Below, in pieces: positions 25,407 to 33,339 of a DNA stretch of 64,000 bases. The DNA is taken from NCBI GenBank assembly GCA_027493625.1, contig JAOSKM010000002.1, positions 930,001 to 994,000 of the forward strand, read 5' to 3'. The translations under genes were made by a program, and so were the position numbers. This DNA is from Planctomycetota bacterium. GTDB lineage: Bacteria > Planctomycetota > UBA8742 > UBA2392. Below the pieces are notes generated by a model, which did no database searches, was not told where the DNA came from, and worked only from the letters and a program-made list of their open reading frames with translations. Within the stretch, counting starts at the first letter, position 1. Each line of letters begins with the position of its first letter.

Positions 25407-26975
25407 ATGGAATATGTCATCGGGATCATTATCGGTTTGGTGGCCGGCGCAGGCGCAGCCGCGGCGGCCGTGTTCTTTATCATGAAGGCAAAGGTGGAGG
25501 CTGCCACCAAGTTCAGCCAGGGCGAGGCGGATCGCCTTAAAGAAGAAGCAAAGAAGGAAGCGGAAACAATTCTGACCTCTGCCCGCCTGGAGGCAAAGAA
25601 CGAGGCGCTGAAACACCGCGAAAAGATCGAGCAGGAGCTGGATAAAGACCGCAAAGAGGTCAAGGAACTCGAAAAGCGCATCGCCAAACGCGAAGAGTCC
25701 ATCGAGCAGAAGTTCGAGATGCTCGACCGCAAGGCCGACCAGCTCGAGAAACGCGAGCAGGAAGTCGCCAAGACCCAGGCCCACGTCGAACAGCTGGAGC
25801 AGGACCACCAGGTGCTAGTCGAGGAAGTGCGCGCCAAGCTGTCCCAGGTGGCGGAAATGTCACCCGAAGAGGCCCGCCGCGAACTGCTTGAGCGCATCGA
25901 CGCCCAGATCGTCACCGAGAAGGCCGACCGCATCAAGAAGATGCTCGAGACCGTCGAGGAAACCGTCGACGAAAAGGCCAAGTGGACCATCAGCCAGGCC
26001 ATCTGCCGACTGGCCAGCGAGCACACCGGCGAAACCACCACCAGCACGGTGGAGATCCCCAGCGACGAGGTGAAAGGCCGCATCATCGGGCGCGAAGGCC
26101 GCAACATCCGGCACTTCGAGCGCGTGACCGGCGTGGACGTGATCGTGGACGACACCCCGGGCCTGGTGGTTGTCAGCTGCTTCGATTCCGTGCGCCGCGA
26201 GATCGCGCGCCGCACCCTCGAAAAGCTGATCCAGGACGGGCGCATCCACCCGGCGCGCATCGAGGAAATCCACGAGCTCTGCACCAAGGAAGTGGACAAG
26301 GAAATCATCGAGGCCGGCAAGCAGATCCAGTTCGATGCCGACGTGCACAACATCCATCCGAAAGCCCAGAGGTTGCTGGGCCGTTTAAAATTCCGCAGCA
26401 GCTACGGCCAGAACAACTACAAGCACAGCGTCGAGGTGGCGCACATCATGGGCATGATGGCCAGCGAGCTCGGGCTTGACCCCAAGCTCGCGCGCCGCTG
26501 CGGCCTGATGCACGACATCGGCAAGGCCATCGACCACGAGAAGGAAGGCGGCCACCCGCTGGTGGGCAAGGAGTTCCTGATCAGCATCGGCGAGCGGCCG
26601 GAAGTGATCGAGAGCGCCGGCGGCCACCACGACCAGCCGATGCACCACAAGTACCCGTACGTCAGCCTGGCCGCGGCGGCCGACGCGATATCCGCCAGCC
26701 GCCCGGGCGCAAGGCGCGAAAGCATGGAACGTTACGTGCAGCGCCTGACGGCACTCGAGGCCGTGGCCAAGAGCTTCGAGGGAGTCAGCGAGGCGTTCGC
26801 GATGCAGGCCGGCCGCGAGCTGCGCGTGCTGGTGAACAGCAAGAAGGTGAGCGACGACGAAGCCCTGCTGATCTGCCGCCAGATGGCGGAGAAGATCGAG
26901 GACGAGCTGACCTACCCCGGAGAAATCCGCGTAACCCTGATGCGCGAAACCCGCGTAACCGAGTACGCACGCTAG
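25407..26975 (+). CDS. rny: Ribonuclease Y
   Basis: A 522-residue membrane-anchored endoribonuclease that starts mRNA decay. Order: N-terminal membrane helix (~2-25, YVIGIIIGLVAGAGAAAAAV), a long charged coiled coil (~30-200), a KH domain with GRIIGREGRNIRHFE (~230), an HD domain with RRCGLMHDIGKAIDHE (metal-binding His-Asp, ~365-375) and HHDQP, and the conserved C-terminal domain ending YPGEIRVTLMRETRVTEYAR. Length is exactly that of the family (~520). ATG 25407 follows TTGGAGG; the 36 upstream codons of open frame would disrupt the membrane anchor start. A strong terminator follows, so it is monocistronic. Confidence 0.97.
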   Translation: MEYVIGIIIGLVAGAGAAAAAVFFIMKAKVEAATKFSQGEADRLKEEAKKEAETILTSARLEAKNEALKHREKIEQELDKDRKEVKELEKRIAKREESIEQKFEMLDRKADQLEKREQEVAKTQAHVEQLEQDHQVLVEEVRAKLSQVAEMSPEEARRELLERIDAQIVTEKADRIKKMLETVEETVDEKAKWTISQAICRLASEHTGETTTSTVEIPSDEVKGRIIGREGRNIRHFERVTGVDVIVDDTPGLVVVSCFDSVRREIARRTLEKLIQDGRIHPARIEEIHELCTKEVDKEIIEAGKQIQFDADVHNIHPKAQRLLGRLKFRSSYGQNNYKHSVEVAHIMGMMASELGLDPKLARRCGLMHDIGKAIDHEKEGGHPLVGKEFLISIGERPEVIESAGGHHDQPMHHKYPYVSLAAAADAISASRPGARRESMERYVQRLTALEAVAKSFEGVSEAFAMQAGRELRVLVNSKKVSDDEALLICRQMAEKIEDELTYPGEIRVTLMRETRVTEYAR

Positions 26976-26994
26976 GCGACAACCCGCAACACAG

Positions 26995-27028
26995 AAGGCC
27001 GCCCGGATTCGGGCGGCCTTTTCTGTTC
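26995..27028 (+). terminator. Rho-independent terminator of rny
   Basis: AAGGCCGCCCG (26995-27005), loop GATT, CGGGCGGCCTT (27010-27020), then TTCTGTTC. A perfect 11-bp stem 20 bases after the stop. Confidence 0.92.
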
Positions 27029-27059
27029 ACCCGTGGCGACAGGCCGTACAATAACTTTT

Positions 27060-27683
27060 ATGGCGAACACGGCCGACTATCCGATCCGCAGCAAGCTGGG
27101 TGAGCCCGTCTGGGAACTCGCCACGCACTACCCTCCACAGGGCAGGTGGACGAAGGATCAGTACCTGATCTACACCGAAGGCCGCCGCGGCATCGAGTTC
27201 AACACCGGCACGCTGGAGTTCCTGCCCGTGCCGACTGAGTACCACCAGCAAATCATCCGTCGTCTCGTCGTACTATTGCTTGCTTATGTTGAGCCGAACG
27301 CACTGGGAGAGGTGCTGTTCGCCGGGCTTCGTGTCGAGACGCAACCGGATAAGGTGCGTGAACCCGACGTGGTGTTCATGGCTCGCGAACATGCGGAACG
27401 CAGGACGGATGAACTCTGGCACGGCGCTGATCTGGTAATGGAAGTTGTCAGCGAGTCCCCGGCAGATGTGCGTCGAGACTACGTCGAGAAGCGCGCAGAG
27501 TACGAGGCCGCTGGTATCTCCGAATACTGGATCGTCGATCCGAAAGAAAAGCGCATCAGCGTGCTTGAGCTGAACGACGGCAAGTACGTCGAGCATTGCA
27601 TCGCCGGTGACGGCGAGGTTGCGACCTCGGCCCTGCTTGAGGGCTTCCAGGTTGAGGCCGGCAGGATCTTCCACCGAGGGTGA
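27060..27683 (+). CDS. Uma2 family (DUF820) PD-(D/E)XK nuclease-like protein
   Basis: 207 residues with the Uma2 pattern: EYHQQIIRRLVVLL, VREPDVVFMAREH (the acidic PD position), DLVMEVVSESPADVRRDYVEKRAEYEAAGISEYWIVDPKEKRISVL (the ExK-containing core and YWIVD strand). The family adopts a restriction-endonuclease fold; cellular function is unknown, and members are numerous in Planctomycetota and Cyanobacteria. ATG 27060 has TACAAT at 27047-27052 (-13 to -8) and no ribosome site, so it is probably leaderless; the frame extends nine codons upstream into the rny terminator, which is not plausible. No toxin- or antitoxin-like partner is adjacent. Confidence 0.88.
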   Translation: MANTADYPIRSKLGEPVWELATHYPPQGRWTKDQYLIYTEGRRGIEFNTGTLEFLPVPTEYHQQIIRRLVVLLLAYVEPNALGEVLFAGLRVETQPDKVREPDVVFMAREHAERRTDELWHGADLVMEVVSESPADVRRDYVEKRAEYEAAGISEYWIVDPKEKRISVLELNDGKYVEHCIAGDGEVATSALLEGFQVEAGRIFHRG

Positions 27684-27740
27684 GCCGTACCGGCCACTTG
27701 GGCCGGCGCTGTGCTCTGCTATTTTCGCGCCAGGGAACCT

Positions 27741-28523
27741 ATGCCCGGCACGGACGCGTTCTGCCACCTGCTTGAGACGGTGCGCGCGCGCCATTACCTC
27801 GAGATCAACCGTCACCTCGCCGCCTCCGGCCTGCCCGGCAAGTTCCTGGCCGAACAGCTTGGCAATGCCATCGCCGTCTCGCAGGGTAACTGCCTGCGCC
27901 TGATGCTGCTGCGGCCGCGCGACCTGGAGCAGCTGCCCGCCTTCGAAGCGCTGGCCGCGGAGCACGAACTGCAACCCACCATCGACCTGCCGCCGCTGCG
28001 CGAGAACGAGCCGCTGCTGGAGGCCCTGCCCGCGCGGGGCTATCGCATGCATCGCTGGCACGCACTGTGTTGGGCCGACCCGCGCGAGACCCCGCCCGGT
28101 GATGAGCCGGCCGTCGAGCCGGTCAGCGACGCCAACCGGGATGAGTTCCTGCAGGCCTTCATGCTGGGTTACGGGCTTGCGCCCCATGAAATGGAGGAAG
28201 ACCGACCGCTGCTGGACTACCGCTTCCGTCACGGCCGGTGGCGCCTGTTCCTGGCCCGCGTGGACGGTCAGCCCGCCGCCGCCGGCACACTGGCATATGT
28301 GGACGGGCACGCGCGGCTGGCCAACGCCTGCACCATCCCCGAGTATCGCGGCCGTGGACTGCAAGGACAGTTGCTGCGCGCGCGCATGCGCCGGGCGGCT
28401 CTGGACGGCCACGCGTTCATCACCTCGGACACGGAGCTGGATGGCGTCAGCTTGCGCAACATGCTGCGCAACGGGCTGCAGCTCGGCTGCCAGATCAGCG
28501 GCTGGAAGCGCAGCGCGGAATAG
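27741..28523 (+). CDS. GNAT family N-acetyltransferase
   Basis: 260 residues. The C-terminal half (~120-260) is a GNAT fold: WRLFLARVDGQPAAAGTLAYVDGHARLANACTIPEYRGRGLQGQLLRARM contains the beta4 strand and the Q/RxxGxG acetyl-CoA loop (RGRGLQG), and ITSDTELDGVSLRNMLRNGLQ is the usual beta5/alpha4 region. The N-terminal ~115 residues are a second, degenerate GNAT-like lobe or a family-specific domain (HLAASGLPGKFLAEQLGNAIAV). The substrate is not predictable. ATG 27741 follows CAGGGAA; a GTG at 27711 is an alternative. It lies 57 bases after the Uma2 gene on the same strand. Confidence 0.88.
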   Translation: MPGTDAFCHLLETVRARHYLEINRHLAASGLPGKFLAEQLGNAIAVSQGNCLRLMLLRPRDLEQLPAFEALAAEHELQPTIDLPPLRENEPLLEALPARGYRMHRWHALCWADPRETPPGDEPAVEPVSDANRDEFLQAFMLGYGLAPHEMEEDRPLLDYRFRHGRWRLFLARVDGQPAAAGTLAYVDGHARLANACTIPEYRGRGLQGQLLRARMRRAALDGHAFITSDTELDGVSLRNMLRNGLQLGCQISGWKRSAE

Positions 28524-28557
28524 CACGAAATATCCCGGAATTCGCTGGCAGTCCAGA

Positions 28558-28594
28558 TTGTTCTATATAGAACAAAAAGGGTTCGAGGTAGAAC
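28558..28594. promoter_or_regulatory. 18-bp perfect palindrome, candidate operator
   Basis: TTGTTCTATATAGAACAA (28558-28575) is a perfect palindrome, followed at 28588-28594 by a further half-site GTAGAAC. It is 50-67 bases before the NmrA-like gene, where a dimeric repressor would sit on the promoter. AT-rich against a GC-rich background. No regulator gene is adjacent. Confidence 0.5.
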
Positions 28595-28624
28595 TAAATG
28601 GAAAACGCGAACAAGGAGAGACAC

Positions 28625-29473
28625 ATGGCTGGCGAAAAGACGATTCTGGTTACCGGCGCGACCGGGCAGCAGGGCGGCGCGGTGCTGCGGCACCTGCTTG
28701 GCAAAGGTTTCAATCTGCGCGCGCTGACACGCAAGCCGGACAGCGACAAGGCCAAGGCCCTGGCCGCACAGGGTGTGGAAGTCGTGAAGGGCGACCTCGA
28801 CGACGAGGCTTCGCTGAAGGCCGCGCTCAAGGGCGCCTGGGGCGTGTTCGCCGTGCAGAACACCTGGGAAGCCGGCGTCGAACGCGAAGAAGAACAGGGC
28901 CACCGCATCGCCAGGCTGGCCCGCGAGGCCGGCGTGCAGCACTTCGTTTACACCTCGGTTGGCTCGGCTGAGCGCAACACCGGCATCCCCCACTTCGAGA
29001 ACAAGTGGCGCGTGGAGAACACCGTGCGTGAGTTGGACTTCCCGAGCCACGTAATCCTGCGCCCGGTGTTCTTCATGGAAAACCTGCCGTCTCCATGGTT
29101 CCTGAACGGGGACAACCTCGGCACCGCCATGCAGCCGACCACGAAGCTGCAGATGGTTGCCGTGGATGACATCGGCCGTATCGGCGCGCGCGCGTTTACC
29201 GACGCCGAGAAGCTGAACCGCCGGGAGATCGAGATCGCCGGCGACGCGGCGACCATGCCGCAGGCCGCGGAAGTGCTGAGCAAGAGCCTCGGGCGCAAGA
29301 TCAGCTTCGTGCAGTACCCGATTGAGGAGGTGCGCAAGAACAGCGAGGACTTCGCGCTGATGCTCGAGTGGTTCGACAAGGTGGGCTACAACGCTGACAT
29401 CAAGGCGCTGGACGCCGAGTTCGGCGCCATGACCCGCCTCAACGACTGGGCGGCCAAGAACCTGAAGAAGTAG
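28625..29473 (+). CDS. NmrA-like NAD(P)-binding protein
   Basis: A 282-residue atypical short-chain dehydrogenase/NmrA family member. The N-terminal Rossmann loop is LVTGATGQQGGAVLRHLL (GxxGxxG), followed by LTRKPDSDKAKALAAQGVEVVKGDLDD (ribose/phosphate-binding strand). YTSVGSAERNTGIPHFENKWRVENTVRE shows that the catalytic Tyr-x3-Lys is altered, as in NmrA sensors or NAD(P)H:quinone reductase-like proteins. C-terminal SLGRKISFVQYPIEEVRKNSEDFALMLEWFDKVGY matches the NmrA substrate-side region. It probably senses or uses NAD(P)H. ATG 28625 has AAGGAGAG; an earlier ATG (28598) lacks one. A palindrome upstream suggests repression by an unknown regulator. Confidence 0.88.
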   Translation: MAGEKTILVTGATGQQGGAVLRHLLGKGFNLRALTRKPDSDKAKALAAQGVEVVKGDLDDEASLKAALKGAWGVFAVQNTWEAGVEREEEQGHRIARLAREAGVQHFVYTSVGSAERNTGIPHFENKWRVENTVRELDFPSHVILRPVFFMENLPSPWFLNGDNLGTAMQPTTKLQMVAVDDIGRIGARAFTDAEKLNRREIEIAGDAATMPQAAEVLSKSLGRKISFVQYPIEEVRKNSEDFALMLEWFDKVGYNADIKALDAEFGAMTRLNDWAAKNLKK

Positions 29474-29492
29474 CGATCACAACAGACTGGGA

Positions 29493-29526
29493 GCCCCGAG
29501 CGTAAGCTCGGGGCCCTTGATTTTAT
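29493..29526 (+). terminator. Rho-independent terminator of the NmrA-like gene
   Basis: GCCCCGAGC (29493-29501), loop GTAA, GCTCGGGGC (29506-29514), then CCTTGATTTTAT. 19 bases after the stop. Confidence 0.88.
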
Positions 29527-29964
29527 CCGCGAAGCACCGCCAAGGACCGCGAAGAAAAACAGTCACACGCCAAGCCGCCAAAGCGCCAGCAGATACGCTG
29601 CAGTTCTTGGCGCTTTAGCGCCTCCGCGTGAGCCTGCAGTTGCAGTTCTTAGCGGTCCTTCGCGGTACTTCGCGGTTCACACCGTTTCGAGCAAACTGCG
29701 ACAGGCCACGAAAACACGAAAACACAAAAGGAGAAGCCATAAAAGGTCTGCTGTTTTTGTGCGCAGTTCATTTTGTGTTTTAGTGTTTTCGTGGCCCATC
29801 AACTCGAAGCACAGCGGCCTCACGCCAAGCCGCCAAGGCGCCAAGGCGCCAAGAGATGCACTGCAGTTCTTGGCGCCTTGGCGCCTCCGCGTGAGCCTGC
29901 AGTTGCAGTTCTTCGCGGTCCTTCGCGGTTCACACCGTTTCGAGCAAACTGCGACAGGCTATCC
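29526..29964. repeat. Nested palindromic repeat block left of the IS
   Basis: No gene. Three kinds of imperfect hairpin are combined. A: CGCGAAG.. CCGCGAAGAA with its partner TTCTTAGCGGTCCTTCGCGG. B, nested inside A: CACGCCAAGCCGCCA.. with ..TTGGCGCCTCCGCGTG. C: GGCCACGAAAACACGAAAAC with GTTTTAGTGTTTTCGTGGCC. Part of the block is duplicated: the stretch CCTGCAGTTGCAGTTCTT... TTTCGAGCAAACTGCGACAGGC occurs at ~29634-29706 and ~29894-29959. The unit from 29703 to 29896 is repeated beyond the insertion sequence at 31215-31400. Confidence 0.8.
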
Positions 29965-30027
29965 TGCTCCCCTTGGGATTGAAGCCACCCTTAGGAGCGC
30001 CTTCAATGGTGCTGGGAGGGTGGAAAC

Positions 30028-30368
30028 ATGGCAAGCGAGTTACCCAAGGACATTCCGGATGAGGTCCAGCGTTGGACTGCAAAGCGCCGCGTGGCACTGG
30101 TGATCGCCATCCTCAAGGGCGAGACCACCGTGGTCGAGGCAGCACGCAAGCACGGCCTGACCGTCGCCGACGTCGAGGACTGGCGCGACCGCTTCCTCGC
30201 CGGCGCCGAGAACAACCTGCGCAGCAACCCCGCAACGACGAAGCACTCAAGGACGAGATGATCAAGAAGCTCCAGCGCAAGGTCGGCGAGCTGACCCTCG
30301 ACATGGACATCTTGAAGGAGGCGATCAAACCCTACCGCCCTTTTCAGGAAGGGACGCAGAACGAGTGA
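30028..30368 (+). pseudogene. IS3-type orfA (helix-turn-helix subunit), frameshifted
   Basis: The first frame (ATG 30028) encodes MASELPKDIPDEVQRWTAKRRVALVIAILKGE with a helix-turn-helix (VVEAARKHGLTVADVEDWRDRFL) but stops at 30261. The rest (NDEALKDEMIKKLQRKVGELTLDMDILKEAI, a leucine-zipper segment typical of OrfA) is in another frame ending at 30368. One extra C in the run 30228-30231 would join them as NLRSNPRNDEALKDE, 113 residues. This is not the usual programmed IS3 frameshift, which lies between orfA and orfB. Either the element is dead or a base is missing from the assembly. Confidence 0.8.
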
Positions 30369-31195
30369 GTCAGACGCTGAAAGCGTCGCAACGCCGGGTC
30401 TGCCGGACGCTTGCCGTGAGCCGCTCGTCCCTGCGTCCCCTTTCCCTCGGGCCGAAGCAGGATAACCGCGTCGATGAACTCCTGGCAATGCGCATCAAGG
30501 GCCTGATCGAGCGCTACCCCACCTGGGGATACCGCCGCATCTGGGCATGGCTCAAGTTCCGCGAGAAGCTCAACGTCAACCAGAAGGCCGTCTACCGCAT
30601 CATCAGGCTCAAGGGATGGTTCGTGAACCAGAGGCAGGCAACTCCAAGACCAAGGGTGAAGGCAAGCCGCAGTGTAGCGGCCGGCAGCAACCAACGATGG
30701 GCCATGGACGTCACTCATATTGACTGCGGTAAAGACGGCTGGGGGCACCTGGCAGCCGTGATCGACTGCCACGACCGCCAGATCGTGGGATGGGAGTTCG
30801 CGCTCAGGGCAAGGGCCAAGGAGGCCGAGAGAGCCCTGGAAGAAGCCTGCCTGGCGAGATTCGGGACGCTGCGGCCGGACGGAGCCACACCGGTGATCCG
30901 CAGCGACAACGGTCTGATCTTCCAGAGCCGGCGTTTCCGGGCGGCGTGCAAGGATTACCGGCTCAGCCAGGAGTTCGTGACGCCCTACACTCCGGAGCAG
31001 AACGGCATGATCGAGAGATGGTTCCGGAGTTTGAAGGAAGAATGCGTGTGGCTGGAGAACTTCGAGAACTTTGAACAGGCAAGGGCGGCCGTGGCAGGCT
31101 GGATCAGGTTCTACAACTCAGAAAGGCCACACCAGTCATTGAACTACATGAGCCCAGAACAGTTCCGGGCCCAACAACCAGAACAGGTGGCTTGA
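30365..31195 (+). CDS. IS3-family transposase OrfB (DDE integrase core)
   Basis: 276 residues from GTG 30365, which overlaps the end of orfA by four bases (GTGA). It contains the HTH_21-like segment YPTWGYRRIWAWLKFREKLNVNQKAVYRIIRLKGW and an rve integrase core with the DDE residues in MDVTHIDCGKDG (first Asp), IRSDNGLIF (second Asp) and NGMIERWFRSLKEEC (Glu), ending with the family signature NSERPHQSLNYMSPEQF. It is complete, so transposition would depend on a functional orfA. Confidence 0.93.
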   Translation: MSQTLKASQRRVCRTLAVSRSSLRPLSLGPKQDNRVDELLAMRIKGLIERYPTWGYRRIWAWLKFREKLNVNQKAVYRIIRLKGWFVNQRQATPRPRVKASRSVAAGSNQRWAMDVTHIDCGKDGWGHLAAVIDCHDRQIVGWEFALRARAKEAERALEEACLARFGTLRPDGATPVIRSDNGLIFQSRRFRAACKDYRLSQEFVTPYTPEQNGMIERWFRSLKEECVWLENFENFEQARAAVAGWIRFYNSERPHQSLNYMSPEQFRAQQPEQVA

Positions 31196-31209
31196 TTCCA
31201 GGGGGAGCA

Positions 31210-31531
31210 CTACAAGGCCACGAAAACACGAAAACACAAAAGGAGAAGCCACAAAAGGTCTGCTGTTTTTGTGCGCAGTTCATTTTGTGTTTTAGTGTTT
31301 TCGTGGCCCATCAACTCGAAGCACAGCGGCCTCACGCCAAGCCGCCAAGGCGCCAAGAGATGCACTGCAGTTCTTGGCGCCTTGGCGCCTCCGCGTGAGC
31401 TCGTAGTTGCATTTCTTCGCGATCTTCGCGTCAGTAGTTCGTAACTCAAACCGTTCACACGATCTTGATGTGCCGTTTCTTCGTGGTCCTGCGCGGGGCT
31501 TCGTGGTTAAACATCTGCCAAGGAGACGAGT
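31210..31531. repeat. Direct repeat right of the IS, and palindromic remnant
   Basis: 31215-31400 (186 bp) repeats 29703-29896 (194 bp) almost base for base; the differences are one CAT/CAC change and one 8-base unit (AAGGCGCC) fewer here. It contains hairpins B and C of the left block. From 31401 the sequence decays into TTCTTCGCGATCTTCGCG and TTCGTGGTCCTGCGCGGGGCTTCGTGG, diverged copies of arm A'. No gene. Confidence 0.85.
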
Positions 31532-31918
31532 ATGGCTTCCATCTTCAGCAGGATCGTTGCCGGTGAAATTCCCTGCCACAAGGTGTGGGAAGACGATCAC
31601 CACCTGGCCTTCCTTGATATCAACCCCTGGGTGGAAGGCCACACGCTGGTGATTCCGAAGCGCGAGCAGGACTACCTGTTCGACATGGATGACGACGCCT
31701 ACGCGCAGCTGCACCTGGCCGCCAAGCAGGTCGCCGCGCTGCTGAAAGCAAAGTTGGGCTGCAGGCGCGTCTGCACCATGGTGATCGGCTACGAGGTGCC
31801 GCACGTGCACATCCACCTGCTGCCCACCAACCACATCTCCGAGTTCGCCAACCCCAACGAATTCCAGATGAAGAACAAGCCCGACCTTGCGGCACTTGCC
31901 AAACGCCTCACCTCATGA
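31532..31918 (+). CDS. HIT family nucleotide hydrolase (HinT-like)
   Basis: 128 residues with the histidine triad HVHIHLLP (H91, H93, H95), the site that hydrolyses nucleotidyl phosphoramidates or dinucleoside polyphosphates in this family. The N-terminus ASIFSRIVAGEIPCHKVWEDDHHLAFLDINPW is the standard HIT start. Length fits HinT/Fhit-type proteins (110-150). AAGGAG lies 7 bases before ATG 31532. Six bases separate it from the CHAD gene, so HIT, CHAD and SixA form an operon concerned with phosphate/nucleotide metabolites. Confidence 0.95.
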   Translation: MASIFSRIVAGEIPCHKVWEDDHHLAFLDINPWVEGHTLVIPKREQDYLFDMDDDAYAQLHLAAKQVAALLKAKLGCRRVCTMVIGYEVPHVHIHLLPTNHISEFANPNEFQMKNKPDLAALAKRLTS

Positions 31919-31924
31919 GCCCCC

Positions 31925-32833
31925 ATGAATCCCAAACCCACCAGCCTGGCCACCGGAGCCTTCCTGCGTGACTCCCTGAAGCAGCTGGGCGAGCGCCTGG
32001 ATGCCGCCTGCAAGGCCGTGCCGGAAGTCGAGGGCGTCCACCAGGTGCGCGTCTCCGCGCGGCGCCTGCGCTCGCTGCTTTCCCTGTTTCGTGACTACCT
32101 GCCGCCCGGCGCGCGCCAGGTGCGAGATCGTTTGCGTGAGCTGGCCGACGCGTTCTCGGCCCTGCGCGACCTTGATGTGCTTTTCGCCAACTTCGACGAA
32201 TGGCACCGCGAACTGCCGGGCAAAGATGCGAACGCCCTGCTACCGCTGCTTCAGCGCCTGGCCGAACGCCGCGAACAGCTGCTGCCCGAGGCGCAGGTCG
32301 CGCTGGAGGCCTGGCGCGCGTCGCCCGAGTTCGAGTTGCTTCAACTGCTGGCACTGCCGCGCGCCGAGTGGCCGGCGGCGGCCAAGGTCTCTATCGACAG
32401 TGTCGCGCCCGATCTGCTGGAGGTTGCCCACGGCCGCTTCCGCAAGGCCCTGGAGCGCGCGCGCCGACGCAGGACGCTGGAAGAATACCACCGCCTGCGC
32501 ATCGCGGGCAAAAAGCTGCGCTACGCGCTGATGGCGCTCGCCGGCCACTACGGCGAGCCCGCCAAGCCCACGCTGAAAGCCCTGGCGGCGATCCAGGAGG
32601 GCTTCGGCGACTACCTCGACGCCTCCCACGCCGCTGACGTGCTGTCGCACCTGAGCGCCGAGCCTGAGTTCAAACCCGCCACTCGCCGCGCATGCGCAAA
32701 GCTGGTCGAGATCTGCCGCGAGCGCGCCCGCGCCCACCTGGCTGAGATGCCGGAGTTGCTGGACGAACTCGATTCCAGACGCTGGGCCGAAGTGCTGGAA
32801 GCCCTCACCGGCCGCAAGCGGAGGAAGAGATGA
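31925..32833 (+). CDS. CHAD domain protein
   Basis: 302 residues, entirely helical, with the CHAD (conserved histidine alpha-helical) signatures: VHQVRVSARRLRSLLSLFRDYLP near the N-terminus (conserved His and Arg), LRDLDVL, and the second-half repeat YHRLRIAGKKLRYALMAL. CHAD domains bind inorganic polyphosphate through these basic residues. The protein has a basic C-terminal tail (GRKRRKR). Its stop overlaps the sixA start (ATGA), so translation is coupled. CHAD/SixA neighbours are common in bacteria, and this gene has no fused CYTH domain. Confidence 0.93.
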   Translation: MNPKPTSLATGAFLRDSLKQLGERLDAACKAVPEVEGVHQVRVSARRLRSLLSLFRDYLPPGARQVRDRLRELADAFSALRDLDVLFANFDEWHRELPGKDANALLPLLQRLAERREQLLPEAQVALEAWRASPEFELLQLLALPRAEWPAAAKVSIDSVAPDLLEVAHGRFRKALERARRRRTLEEYHRLRIAGKKLRYALMALAGHYGEPAKPTLKALAAIQEGFGDYLDASHAADVLSHLSAEPEFKPATRRACAKLVEICRERARAHLAEMPELLDELDSRRWAEVLEALTGRKRRKR

Positions 32834-33327
32834 TCGTCTATCTCGTGCGCCACGCGCTGGCCTTCGAGCGCGATGCCGCGAGGTGGCCCGACGACCGCGA
32901 CCGCCCGCTGACCGACAAGGGCGCCGCGCGCTTCCGCAAAGTCGCCGCCGTGCTGCCGAAGCTGGGCCTGCAGGTTGACACCTGCCTGAGCAGCCCGCTG
33001 GCGCGCGCCTGGCAAACGGCCGAGATCCTGGAACAGAAGGCGGGCTGGCCCGAGCCCGAACAATTGCCAAGCCTCGAGCCCGGCGCCACGCCGGCCGATG
33101 TGGTGAAGGCGCTTGCAAGCCGCAAGGAGGACGCGTTGGCCCTGGTGGGTCACGAACCCAACCTGTCGCAACTGCTGGCGCACCTGCTGGTCGGCGCCGG
33201 CGCTGCGCCGCTGGGCAGCATGAAGAAGGGCGGCATCGCCTGCCTCGAGTTCAGCGGCAGGCCCGCGGCCGGCAAGGGCGGTCTGCTGTGGCTTGCCACT
33301 CCGAAGTTGATTCTGCGCCAGGCTTGA
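32830..33327 (+). CDS. sixA: Phosphohistidine phosphatase SixA-like
   Basis: A 165-residue histidine phosphatase of the SixA branch. Catalytic LVRHA (R7, H8; the second base of the RHG triad is Ala, as in SixA), SSPLARAWQTAEI (third Arg) and LVGHEPN (H108). In E. coli SixA removes phosphate from histidine of phosphotransfer proteins (ArcB HPt, PtsN partner NPr). Length 165 agrees with the family. It starts in the ATGA overlap with the CHAD gene and is last in the HIT-CHAD-SixA operon, 12 bases before the permease gene, which may also belong. Confidence 0.92.
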   Translation: MIVYLVRHALAFERDAARWPDDRDRPLTDKGAARFRKVAAVLPKLGLQVDTCLSSPLARAWQTAEILEQKAGWPEPEQLPSLEPGATPADVVKALASRKEDALALVGHEPNLSQLLAHLLVGAGAAPLGSMKKGGIACLEFSGRPAAGKGGLLWLATPKLILRQA

Positions 33328-33339
33328 GCTTGGCTGGAC

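Larger units (their letters stand above)
29965..31209 (+). mobile_element. IS3-family-like insertion sequence, 1245 bp
   Basis: Imperfect terminal inverted repeats bound the element: left TGCTCCCCTTGGGATTGAAG (then CCACC) from 29965, right reverse complement TGCTCCCCCTGGAATCAAGC (then CACC) ending 31209. The ends are TG...CA as usual for IS3. Inside are orfA and orfB in the canonical order with a 4-base overlap. No clear target-site duplication flanks it (left ...TATCC, right CTACA...). It is flanked by long direct repeats that are not part of the element. Confidence 0.88.

Noticed and set aside
29955..31220. Target-site duplication of the IS element
   Set aside because: The bases next to the terminal repeats (TATCC and CTACA) do not match; the long flanking direct repeats are too large and lie a few bases away, so they are not insertion duplications.
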